Shown: positions 1 through 6,081 of the stretch, in pieces | Layout of the letters: every line of letters starts with the position of its first letter | How positions within the stretch are numbered: the first letter of the stretch is position 1 | From: Clostridia bacterium | GTDB lineage: Bacteria; Bacillota; Clostridia; Oscillospirales; Acutalibacteraceae | DNA length: 6,937 bases | Direction: 5' to 3' | Assembly (NCBI GenBank): GCA_017437165.1 | Contig: JAFSBS010000307.1 | Location: 1-6,937, forward strand | The notes under the pieces: model-generated | Seen by the model: the letters and a program-made list of their open reading frames with translations, nothing else | What the model was told of the DNA's origin: nothing | Databases searched by the model: none | Position numbers and translations under genes: made by a program

Positions 1-20
1 ATAAGTCTTTTTCCTTTCAG
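1..20 (-). promoter_or_regulatory. SD and cut start codon of a third leftward ORF
   Basis: On the minus strand this segment repeats the signal that precedes the mini-ORF at 59-97: GAAAGG (18 down to 13), an A-rich spacer, then AT at positions 2-1. By alignment with the other unit, the next base beyond the window should be the G of a start codon. The ORF itself lies outside the window. It may be another copy of the mini-ORF or the first true gene of the leftward unit; the sequence here cannot decide. Confidence 0.55.
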
Positions 21-37
21 TTATTTATTTTTTTGTT

Positions 38-58
38 CCCCAGCATCTCTGTGCGGGG
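38..58 (-). other. GC-rich hairpin after second mini-ORF
   Basis: Read on the minus strand, CCCCGCA and TGC-T-GGGG pair around the loop CAGAGA, giving a 7 bp stem with one bulged U on the 3' side. The hairpin begins one base after the stop codon of the mini-ORF at 59-97. No U-tract follows it on the minus strand, so it is not an intrinsic terminator. It is the counterpart of the hairpin at 132-151, and stem and loop are kept despite divergence in the surrounding spacer. Confidence 0.7.
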
Positions 59-97
59 TTAGACCAGCAGATGCTTATTGAGATTTATGTTTGTCAT
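59..97 (-). CDS. 12-codon mini-ORF MTNINLNKHLLV, second in array
   Basis: On the minus strand, ATG at 97 opens a 12-codon frame encoding MTNINLNKHLLV and ending in TAA at 61-59. An SD GAAAGG (113 down to 108) lies about 10 nt upstream of the start. The peptide differs from its upstream sister only at residue 2 (Thr for Lys). The last codons, CAT CTG CTG GTC, contrast with the TTA/CTT and A/T-ending codons favoured by the larger genes, and they can pair with the hairpin just downstream. The peptide is too short to carry an export signal and matches nothing I recognise. A regulatory leader peptide is the preferred reading; a small bioactive peptide is the alternative. Confidence 0.5.
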   Translation of the reverse strand: MTNINLNKHLLV

Positions 98-131
98 GAG
101 TCTTTTTCCTTTCAGTTTTAGTTTTTTGTTC

Positions 132-151
132 CCCCGCATCTCTGTGCGGGG
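132..151 (-). other. GC-rich hairpin after first mini-ORF
   Basis: On the minus strand, CCCCGCA pairs perfectly with TGCGGGG around a six-base loop, CAGAGA, immediately after the stop codon of the mini-ORF at 152-190. An A-rich stretch follows rather than a T-run, which argues against termination. The loop and 3' arm are also complementary to the CATCTGCTG codons at the end of the mini-ORF, so a competing helix is possible. Confidence 0.75.
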
Positions 152-190
152 TTAGACCAGCAGATGTTTATTGAGGTTTATGTTTTTCAT
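152..190 (-). CDS. 12-codon mini-ORF MKNINLNKHLLV, first in array
   Basis: On the minus strand, ATG at 190 opens a 12-codon frame encoding MKNINLNKHLLV and ending in TAA at 154-152. GAAAGGAG (206 down to 199) lies 8 nt before the start, an excellent SD and the best in the array. A promoter at 263-236 would give a leader of about 40 nt before this start, so this is the promoter-proximal ORF. Its start lies 93 nt, an exact number of codons, before the start of the second mini-ORF, so the two share a frame separated by the stop. Two of the three base differences between the two ORFs are synonymous, which favours real translation. Function unknown. Confidence 0.5.
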   Translation of the reverse strand: MKNINLNKHLLV

Positions 191-235
191 TTGCCTTGCT
201 CCTTTCGTTTTGGTTTTGTGTTTCGTTCTGTCTTT

Positions 236-263
236 ACTATACCACACATTTTTTCAAAGTCAA
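236..263 (-). promoter_or_regulatory. Leftward sigma-A promoter for the mini-ORF array
   Basis: On the minus strand, TTGACT (263-258) is followed by a 16-base spacer and TATAGT (241-236). The spacer ends in TGG, which makes an extended -10 element (TGnTATAGT). The predicted transcript start is near 229, giving a leader of about 40 nt before the first mini-ORF start at 190. This is the only promoter-like sequence I see facing left. Confidence 0.65.
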
Positions 264-289
264 AGAAACGTCACAGCGAAATAGTCATA

Positions 290-318
290 TTGACAATAGT
301 TGGTAAATATAGTATTAT
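290..318 (+). promoter_or_regulatory. Rightward sigma-A promoter of the four-gene operon
   Basis: A perfect -35 TTGACA (290-295) is separated by exactly 17 bases from the -10 TATTAT (313-318). Transcription should start near 325, about 20 nt before the first ATG at 347. The SD GAAAGGGG (333-340) lies 6 nt before that ATG. GTCA motifs occur at 259-262, 270-273 and 284-287, and an inverted copy TGAC lies at 291-294 overlapping the -35. These are possible operator elements, but they are too short to assert. Confidence 0.8.
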
Positions 319-346
319 GTTTACAAAAAATTGAAAGGGGAAAATT

Positions 347-1066
347 ATGACAAATATTGAAAAATATAAGGTTTTAAAGGATGAAAGTAAAAAATACCAG
401 GATTTGATAGAAAACCTCAAAAACCAGGTTTATGGTTATAATGTTTACTTAACCCACATTGCTGTTCGTGGTTTTCCGGAGTTTTCATTCAAAGATGATT
501 CAAAAGAATTAAAAGTAATAAATGAGTTTGTAAACAAAATAATTGACTACTATAAATCGTTTGATGAAAGTGTTTCGCCTGTATTTTCACGTGAATTTAC
601 AGAAAAAGATTCTGTTACCATCAAAAATATGCTTTATGTGATTATCGGTTTTTTAATGAGTGAATGTCGTAAAGAGGACTACACTTTTTTAGGTGTAATA
701 AAACTTTTAAAAACATTTATGGGTTCAGTTTCTAAAGAGTATATTCATGATAAAACAAAAAGCGTGTTTTACAGAATATGGGAAGGTATGCCTGAAAAAA
801 GCAAAAATAAATTGCCACCAAATTTAACTGAAGCATTCAATTCGTTGTATAAAGACTTTGATTATAATTATCTTTCAGAAATAGCAGATGGTCTTTGGTA
901 TTGCATTCGTTTTTATCTTTATGATAATAATTTAGAATACACAGGCGACCCGTTTATGATGATGGCAACGAATGATTTGATATTGGAAATTTCTGAAAGA
1001 CTTTCTAATATCAAAGAAAATAAAAAATCACATAAATCAAGATTGGAGCGTGATTTGTGTGACTGA
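347..1066 (+). CDS. Unrecognised 239-residue helical protein
   Basis: I do not recognise this protein. The start is firm: GAAAGGGG sits 6 nt upstream of ATG and a near-consensus promoter precedes it. It appears soluble and mostly helical. A short charged coiled-coil-like stretch covers about residues 5-28, a more hydrophobic helix (around MLYVIIGFLMSE) lies near residues 95-106, and the C-terminus is rich in Lys, Asp and Glu. There is no signal peptide and no clear metal-binding or catalytic motif. It is the first gene of the operon and overlaps the next gene by 8 nt (17 nt if the earlier GTG is used), so the two are probably made in fixed ratio and may act together. Its first four residues, MTNI, and its ribosome binding region resemble those of the second leftward mini-ORF, which may be coincidence. 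Confidence 0.8.
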   Translation: MTNIEKYKVLKDESKKYQDLIENLKNQVYGYNVYLTHIAVRGFPEFSFKDDSKELKVINEFVNKIIDYYKSFDESVSPVFSREFTEKDSVTIKNMLYVIIGFLMSECRKEDYTFLGVIKLLKTFMGSVSKEYIHDKTKSVFYRIWEGMPEKSKNKLPPNLTEAFNSLYKDFDYNYLSEIADGLWYCIRFYLYDNNLEYTGDPFMMMATNDLILEISERLSNIKENKKSHKSRLERDLCD

Positions 1067-2111
1067 TTTTTCAGAGTATAATTTGTGGAGGGATAATTTT
1101 TTAGGCGTTTTTCGCCAGGTTTCCACCGATGATGATTTTAAGAAATTAGCGTCATTTTACCCATATAATGACTATACATTCAATAAATGTAAGCAAAGAA
1201 AAAACAATCTTTTAAGAAGCGGTAACAGGAATATATATTTAGATGATTTATATGCAATATCTCGTTATTCTGATAAAACTCCCGATAATTTGTTATTGGG
1301 TTACAATAATATTGCGTTCTTCTGGTCGGAATTATCCGGTGAAAATCTATTTGAAAAAGAGTGTATTGAAAAAATAGTTGAAGCACTTAAAAGTGATAAA
1401 AATTACAGAACTATTTATATACCAAAGGAAATAGAAGATTTCTTATATTATTCAAAATCAGTAATTTTTGAAGTGAATAATAAAAAAATAAGAAAACCAA
1501 TTTTTAATATAAGCGATAATTCGCTTGATTTTAAAACAACCGGTGAAACAGAGTATTGTTATAATCCTCACCTTTTTTATGGCGGAGATGTTTACGATAT
1601 TTTCTGCGATTATGTTGATGATTTAAGCGAAGAGGATTTTCCCGGGTTTGAAAAAGAAAAGGTGGAAAAATTTATTGAAACAATAGGAGTTTATCTTGAT
1701 ACAGGTAAAGCGGAAGCCCAAAAGACAGATAAAGATATTGATTTCAGAATTAAAAACTGGGTGTGTAACTGCACGATGTGGCTCTTGCTTTCTTATATTG
1801 GTGACACTTGCGAAAGACAAGGCGAAAGTGTAGAATATTATTTAAAAAGTCACAACGAAGTAATTGCTTTTATGTTAAAACTTTTCGTTTTTGGTACTGA
1901 AGTTATTAAACAAAAGAGAATTACAGATGAAGTGACAAATGAAAAAAAGAGGATAAGATATTCTGCATTTTTAAGTTGTTCAAATGAAAAACTTGATGTT
2001 CAAAACGAAGATTTTGATTTTTATGATTATGACTTTGAATATAAAACGGCAAGTATATATGATATGCAAAAATCTTCGTTATCGGAAATTATCGACTACG
2101 AATTAAGGTGA
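1059..2111 (+). CDS. Unrecognised protein with XRE-like N-terminal region
   Basis: The protein has about 350 residues and no family assignment I can make. The N-terminal 80 or so residues are helical and basic. The stretch NRNIYLDDLYAISRYSDKTP followed by DNLLLGY (about residues 56-82) matches the second half of a Cro/C1-type helix-turn-helix, where the helices that follow DNA recognition end in D-x-LL-x-G. The remaining ~265 residues are mixed and acidic toward the end (many Asp and Tyr near residues 313-328), with no membrane segment. Two GTG starts are possible. GTG at 1059 has GGAG (1045-1048) 10 nt upstream, whereas GTG at 1050 lies only 1 nt from it, so I choose 1059. It overlaps the previous gene and its stop sits 6 nt before the rhamnosidase, implying translational coupling. 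A DNA-binding regulator of this operon is possible but is inferred from a weak match. Confidence 0.75.
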   Translation: MTDFSEYNLWRDNFLGVFRQVSTDDDFKKLASFYPYNDYTFNKCKQRKNNLLRSGNRNIYLDDLYAISRYSDKTPDNLLLGYNNIAFFWSELSGENLFEKECIEKIVEALKSDKNYRTIYIPKEIEDFLYYSKSVIFEVNNKKIRKPIFNISDNSLDFKTTGETEYCYNPHLFYGGDVYDIFCDYVDDLSEEDFPGFEKEKVEKFIETIGVYLDTGKAEAQKTDKDIDFRIKNWVCNCTMWLLLSYIGDTCERQGESVEYYLKSHNEVIAFMLKLFVFGTEVIKQKRITDEVTNEKKRIRYSAFLSCSNEKLDVQNEDFDFYDYDFEYKTASIYDMQKSSLSEIIDYELR

Positions 2112-2117
2112 TTTTTT

Positions 2118-4361
2118 ATGAAAAATTATAAATTTACAGGCAAGTGGATTGCTGCTACAAATAATATCAGCGACAGATTTGCACCATTTTTTAAAAAGGC
2201 TTTTAAAATAGAAAAGTCGGTGAAATCCGCCACACTGTACATTTGCGGTTTAGGTTTTTTTGAAGCGAAAATAAATGGTAATTTACCTGATGACAGTGTG
2301 CTTAATCCTACACATTCACAATACAGCAGTACCATTTATTACAGAGCATTTGATGTTACTGCTCTTTTAAGAGAAAATGAAAATGAAATTACTGTTGAGC
2401 TTGGCAACAGCTTTTATAATGAATTTACAACAGTGTGGAACTGGCACAAAGCATCGTGGAGAAATACACCAAGGTTAATTCTCGATTTAGTTATTGAGTA
2501 CACCGACAATACAACTGAAATAATAAAAAGTGATGAAAGCTTTAAAGTTGCGACAAATGGTATTATTACAAAAAACAGTATTTATTGTGGCGAAACTCAT
2601 GATATGAGAAATACTGATTTAGTATTTAAAGATGTAATTTTAGCCCAAGCACCAACAGGAAAACTCACTTTACAAGAAGCCGAGCCTATAAGAAGAATTA
2701 AAGAATATAAAGTAAAAGAAATTAAAAAAATGAGCGATGGCTCTTATATAGTGACTGCACCTGAAATGATTACAGGTTGGGCTAAAATAAGATTTGATGT
2801 TCCCAAAGATACAGAAATTACTGTTACATATATGGAGCAGTTAAGAAAAGATGGTACATTCCAAAAAATAGGTAAAGGCGAAGGTCACGATGGTAACTGG
2901 TGGCCTGAAAACTACATTCAGCACGATACATTTATAAGTAACGGAGAGGAATGTTATTTTGAGCCTAAATTCAGCTATAAAGGCTTTAAATATATCGAGA
3001 TTGCAGGTTGTTCTCAAAACATAACAAGTGATGATATTGTTCTTTACAAGGTAGCAAATGATGTAAATTTTATAAGTGAATTTAACTGTTCAAATCAACT
3101 TATTAACGATTTACACGCACTTATGCACAGAACGATTCTTAATAACCTCCAGGGTAAACCAACAGATACACCGGTGTGGGAAAAGAACGGTTGGCTTGGT
3201 GACCTTAACTGCGGTCTTACATCTATGATGTACAATTTTGATTTAAAACTGTTTTTAGAGAGTTTTACCACAACGATGAACGATTGCTTTAATGAGTTTA
3301 ATTCGGTGCCTGTTATGGTGCCGAGTGCAAATTGGGGGTGGCAGAATTCACCTGTATGGAATACTGCTTTTGTGTTTACGGCAGAAGCGCTTTTGCGTTT
3401 TTGCGACCATAAAGAATTTGTGAAAAGTATATATGAAAATCTCGTTAAATTTAGCAAAAATCAGATTGAAGCACTGAGAGAGAATGAGTGGGTATGGGGT
3501 GAAAGAGGTCTTGCAGACTGGGTAGCACCTGTTAACAGCGAAAATGAAGAAGTTGACCCGAATACTTCTGAAGGTGCAGAAATCTGCGGAACTGCGTTTG
3601 TTTATAAAATGTTGGAGAGTATGCTTTATATTTCAGACATTCTTGGAATTAAAGAAAATGATGAATTATTTAAGAATGCAAGAGAAAATATTTATAAAGC
3701 ATTCAATGAAAAATTCTTTAATAAAGAAAAGAATATTTATGAAACTACATTCTGGGAGCAAAGAGGTAAAAGACAGAAATACCGTCAGACCTCAAACTTA
3801 ATTCCGTTAGCATTCGGCTTAGTGCCTGAAGAGTATAAAAGTGCTGTATTTTCAAATCTTGTTGAAGATGTGAAATGTAAAGGTTATCACCTTGACACAG
3901 GTTGCATTGGTACAAAATTTATTTTACCCGTTTTACTTGATAATGGCGCAATTACTACTGCTTACAAGGTTTTTACTGCGACTACATACCCAAGCTGGGG
4001 GCATTGGCTGACATTTGGCGATACTACAGCATGGGAAAGTTGGGAAACAACAACACGCTCAAAAGACCATTATTTTCTTGCTACTTATGATGAAATTTTG
4101 TTTTCACACTTCGCAGGTATTTGTGATATAGAAAACGGATTTTTAACATTTACAATTAAACCGATTTTGGATTGCGGTTTGGATTTCGTGAATTGTAAAA
4201 TTAAAACTCCACAGGGTATTTTAAAGGTTGAGTGGAATAAAACTAAAAATAGCACCTTTAATGTCATTGTTACAACACCTGAAAAATCAACAGTAAAAAT
4301 AATTTTAAAAGATAAAGTAAACACTACCGTAACCGGTGGGACTTATAGTTGGGAAGTGTAA
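2118..4361 (+). CDS. Alpha-L-rhamnosidase, glycoside hydrolase family 78
   Basis: Hydrolyses terminal alpha-L-rhamnose from rhamnosides by an inverting mechanism. At 747 residues it is shorter than many family members (about 900-1100). Domains in order are an N-terminal beta-sandwich (about 15-195), a second beta-sandwich with the family pattern GWAKIRFDVP and QHDTFI...GFKYIEI (about 200-305), the (alpha/alpha)6 barrel (about 315-665) and a C-terminal beta domain. The catalytic motif DTPVWEKNGWLGD gives D350, E355 (predicted general acid) and D362 with family spacing. E640 in TTAWESW is the predicted general base. The usual QR after DCP is replaced by VW, a subfamily variation. There is no signal peptide, so it probably acts in the cytoplasm on imported plant or microbial rhamnosides. 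The SD AAGGTGA overlaps the upstream stop codon, coupling the two genes. Confidence 0.93.
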   Translation: MKNYKFTGKWIAATNNISDRFAPFFKKAFKIEKSVKSATLYICGLGFFEAKINGNLPDDSVLNPTHSQYSSTIYYRAFDVTALLRENENEITVELGNSFYNEFTTVWNWHKASWRNTPRLILDLVIEYTDNTTEIIKSDESFKVATNGIITKNSIYCGETHDMRNTDLVFKDVILAQAPTGKLTLQEAEPIRRIKEYKVKEIKKMSDGSYIVTAPEMITGWAKIRFDVPKDTEITVTYMEQLRKDGTFQKIGKGEGHDGNWWPENYIQHDTFISNGEECYFEPKFSYKGFKYIEIAGCSQNITSDDIVLYKVANDVNFISEFNCSNQLINDLHALMHRTILNNLQGKPTDTPVWEKNGWLGDLNCGLTSMMYNFDLKLFLESFTTTMNDCFNEFNSVPVMVPSANWGWQNSPVWNTAFVFTAEALLRFCDHKEFVKSIYENLVKFSKNQIEALRENEWVWGERGLADWVAPVNSENEEVDPNTSEGAEICGTAFVYKMLESMLYISDILGIKENDELFKNARENIYKAFNEKFFNKEKNIYETTFWEQRGKRQKYRQTSNLIPLAFGLVPEEYKSAVFSNLVEDVKCKGYHLDTGCIGTKFILPVLLDNGAITTAYKVFTATTYPSWGHWLTFGDTTAWESWETTTRSKDHYFLATYDEILFSHFAGICDIENGFLTFTIKPILDCGLDFVNCKIKTPQGILKVEWNKTKNSTFNVIVTTPEKSTVKIILKDKVNTTVTGGTYSWEV

Positions 4362-4364
4362 AAA

Positions 4365-5072
4365 ATGAAAGTTGCAATTTGTGATGATATGAATGAAATT
4401 GTTCTTGAACTTTCTGAGTATATAGAACAATACTTTTTAAACCACAACTACAATCTGACACTTTTTAAATTTAACAGTGGAAAAGAACTTTTGATTTCAG
4501 AAGAGCAATACGATTTGATTTTTTTAGATGTAGAAATTGGTGAAGAAAACGGCATTGAGGTTGGTAAAATTCTGAAAGAAAAAAATCCTAACGCAATAAT
4601 ATTTATAGTTACTGCTTATAACAAATATCTTGACGATGCTTTCGATTTACAGGTTTTCAGATTTTTTAATAAACCCATTGAACCCGAAAGGCTTAATAAA
4701 GCGCTTGATTCAGCATTTGAACTTATAAATAAAAAAATAATTGAGTTTGTAGATTGCAAAACAAATGAGCGTGTTAAAATTGTGCAGAACGATATAGTTC
4801 TGGCATTTATAGATGGCAGAAAAATAAAGATTGTTTCAACGAAAGGTGAAAATTACTGTAATTTAAAACTAAAAGAGTTTGCCGGGCTTTTAAGTGCATC
4901 TTTCTTTGCTTCTCCTCACGCAAGTTTTATTGTAAATCTTAATTATTCCACAAAATATCAGCGAACAGAAATAACCCTTACGAATGATAAAAAGGAATAT
5001 ATTGTTCCTGTTTCGGCGAAAAATCAGCCGTCATTCAGAGAGACATATTTTAAATTTCAAAGTGGCGAATAA
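4365..5072 (+). CDS. LytTR-family (AgrA-like) response regulator
   Basis: A two-component response regulator of 235 residues, the usual size for the AgrA/LytR group. The receiver domain covers about residues 1-118, with acidic pocket D7-D8, phosphoacceptor D55 in LIFLDVEIG, T83 and K103 followed by P104. The LytTR DNA-binding domain covers about 128-235, with the characteristic SFIVNLNY segment followed by a late VSAKNQ segment. It starts 3 nt after the rhamnosidase stop, with a modest GGGAAG upstream, so its translation is probably coupled. It is the last gene before the terminator. The likely partner kinase is encoded just downstream in a separate transcription unit. LytTR proteins usually bind paired 9 bp repeats upstream of target promoters; I could not find a convincing pair here. 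Confidence 0.93.
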   Translation: MKVAICDDMNEIVLELSEYIEQYFLNHNYNLTLFKFNSGKELLISEEQYDLIFLDVEIGEENGIEVGKILKEKNPNAIIFIVTAYNKYLDDAFDLQVFRFFNKPIEPERLNKALDSAFELINKKIIEFVDCKTNERVKIVQNDIVLAFIDGRKIKIVSTKGENYCNLKLKEFAGLLSASFFASPHASFIVNLNYSTKYQRTEITLTNDKKEYIVPVSAKNQPSFRETYFKFQSGE

Positions 5073-5075
5073 AAT

Positions 5076-5115
5076 GAAGGTGCAGAACGTTTTGCTCTGC
5101 ACCTTCTATTTTTTT
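5076..5115 (+). terminator. Intrinsic terminator closing the first operon
   Basis: GAAGGTGCAGA (5076-5086) pairs perfectly with TCTGCACCTTC (5096-5106) around a 9-base loop, followed by a T-rich run (5109-5115 is seven T). This 11 bp stem directly after the response regulator stop codon is a strong Rho-independent terminator. It separates the regulator from the downstream kinase. Read on the minus strand, the stem is followed by ATTTTATTCG, a poorer T-tract, so it works mainly rightward. Confidence 0.92.
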
Positions 5116-5146
5116 GTTTTAAAATTCTATTTTTTTGTAAAGTGTA

Positions 5147-5175
5147 TTTAATTTTTAATTAAATGAAAGTATAAT
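5147..5175 (+). promoter_or_regulatory. Probable promoter of the sensor kinase operon
   Basis: A perfect -10 TATAAT (5170-5175) lies 17 bases after a weak -35 TTTAAT (5147-5152). It would start transcription near 5182, leaving a very short leader before the ATG at 5198. An alternative is TTGTAA (5135-5140) with TTAAAT (5159-5164) at 18-base spacing. A promoter is expected here because a strong terminator lies just upstream. Confidence 0.5.
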
Positions 5176-5197
5176 CATAATGAAAGGAGTGGAGAGA

Positions 5198-6067
5198 ATG
5201 AAGAAAGGTAAATTTAATAAGTTTAAATTAAAATTTTATATTCCGCTTTTTATTTTCCCTGTAATAACTATTGCTAATAACTTTTTGTTATTTACATCAA
5301 ATTTAAGTGGATTTCCTGAAAGTTTTGAAGAAAAGTATAGTTTAGTGACTTATGTTTTAGGAATTATTTCTGTACTGGCTTGTTGTTATATATTTGTTTA
5401 CTATCAGGAATTGCTTGAACGGGAAAATAAAATTAAAGACTTGGAAACGCAAAAGAAAATTGAAAGTATAGATAAAACTTATTTTGAAATCTTAGAGAAA
5501 AACAACGAGGATTTAAAAGTTTTTACACATGATATAAAAAATCATTTAATGCATATAAGTTCACTTTCTGAAAGCGAAGAAGTAAAGAGTTATATAGATG
5601 AGTTGTGCGGTACAGTAACATCGTTTGGTAGCAAAATTATAAGTAAAAATAAAACGTTAGATATTATTATAAATAAGTATTCGGTTATTTGTGAAAATAA
5701 AAGAATTAAACTGAATTTCGATACAAAAACCGAGAATTTGTCATTTGTAGAACCAACTGATTTAAGTACAATTTTAAATAATTTACTCGATAATGCAGTT
5801 GAAGCAAGTGAAAACTCAAAAGAGAAATATATAAATGTAAAAATAAGTCTTAATGAACATAATTTAAAAGTTCTTACAATTATAAACAGTTGTAACAATT
5901 CACCTGTAACTGATAATGGTAAATTGATTACAACAAAAGAAAATTCTTCAGCTCATGGACTTGGAATTAAAAGTGTAAAAAGAACTTTAAAAAAATATAA
6001 TGGTGATTTTGAATGGTTTTATGACGAGAAAAAAAGAGAGTTTAAAGTTATAATTTTATTTTCCTGA
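5198..6067 (+). CDS. AgrC/HPK10-like sensor histidine kinase, two membrane segments
   Basis: A membrane histidine kinase of 289 residues. Two hydrophobic segments (about 13-33 and 49-68) flank a short external loop and are followed by a charged coiled-coil linker (about 70-105). The phosphoacceptor H-box is FTHDIKNHL with H111, of the HDxxNH type seen in AgrC/LytS-related kinases. The ATPase domain has the N-box NNLLDNAVEA (N195, N199) and a G-box HGLGIKSV (254-256). ATG at 5198 is preferred because AAAGGAG (5183-5189) sits 8 nt upstream; the earlier in-frame ATG at 5180 overlaps that SD. The sensor has far fewer membrane segments than the roughly six of AgrC, so signal reception may need a partner such as the membrane protein 14 nt downstream. 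It probably phosphorylates the LytTR regulator encoded just upstream. Confidence 0.9.
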   Translation: MKKGKFNKFKLKFYIPLFIFPVITIANNFLLFTSNLSGFPESFEEKYSLVTYVLGIISVLACCYIFVYYQELLERENKIKDLETQKKIESIDKTYFEILEKNNEDLKVFTHDIKNHLMHISSLSESEEVKSYIDELCGTVTSFGSKIISKNKTLDIIINKYSVICENKRIKLNFDTKTENLSFVEPTDLSTILNNLLDNAVEASENSKEKYINVKISLNEHNLKVLTIINSCNNSPVTDNGKLITTKENSSAHGLGIKSVKRTLKKYNGDFEWFYDEKKREFKVIILFS

Positions 6068-6081
6068 ATGGGGTGATATTT

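Larger units (their letters stand above)
1..225 (-). repeat. Tandem ~94 bp repeat array carrying mini-ORFs
   Basis: Two full tandem units are visible, 1-95 and 96-188, followed by a degenerate partial unit from 189 to about 225. The shared blocks in each full unit are a pyrimidine tract (the SD on the minus strand), a T-rich spacer, a GC-rich hairpin, and a block that reads on the minus strand as a 12-codon ORF. The third copy keeps only the SD-type tract and the T-rich spacer. The unit is far longer than a CRISPR repeat, has no unique spacers, and is built around translation signals, so it reads best as serial duplication of a short translated leader module transcribed leftward. The array reaches the left edge, so its true copy number is unknown. 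Confidence 0.85.

Noticed and set aside
1..190. CRISPR array or intrinsic-terminator series in the left-edge repeats
   Set aside because: The repeat is ~94 bp without unique spacers, and the hairpins lack a following T-run on either strand, so neither reading fits.
1..225. Type III toxin-antitoxin RNA repeats (ToxI-like)
   Set aside because: The units are longer than ToxI repeats and carry SD and start-stop signals, and no ToxN-like gene is visible; the gene downstream on the left is outside the window.
296..324. Paired LytTR-type binding repeats in the rightward promoter
   Set aside because: ATAGTTGGT is a near match, but the second copy is poor and the spacing is 20 rather than 21-22 bases.
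560..1000. Resemblance of the 239-residue protein to the helical domain of VirD4-type coupling proteins
   Set aside because: A few helix patterns look similar, but there is no Walker A or B motif and the similarity was judged by eye only.
3095..3457. 120-codon minus-strand open frame inside the rhamnosidase gene
   Set aside because: It lies wholly antisense to a clear GH78 catalytic region and has no supporting protein features.
3544..3801. 85-codon plus-strand open frame inside the rhamnosidase gene
   Set aside because: It is a shifted frame of the rhamnosidase with Lys/Ile-rich low-information sequence; the main frame is uninterrupted.
5180..5197. Earlier in-frame ATG for the sensor kinase
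   Set aside because: It overlaps the AAAGGAG ribosome binding site and has no SD of its own; ATG at 5198 is correctly spaced.
5590..5898. 102-codon minus-strand open frame inside the kinase gene
   Set aside because: It is antisense to the kinase core and its Leu/Phe/Ser-rich content is what antisense reading of AT-rich coding DNA gives.
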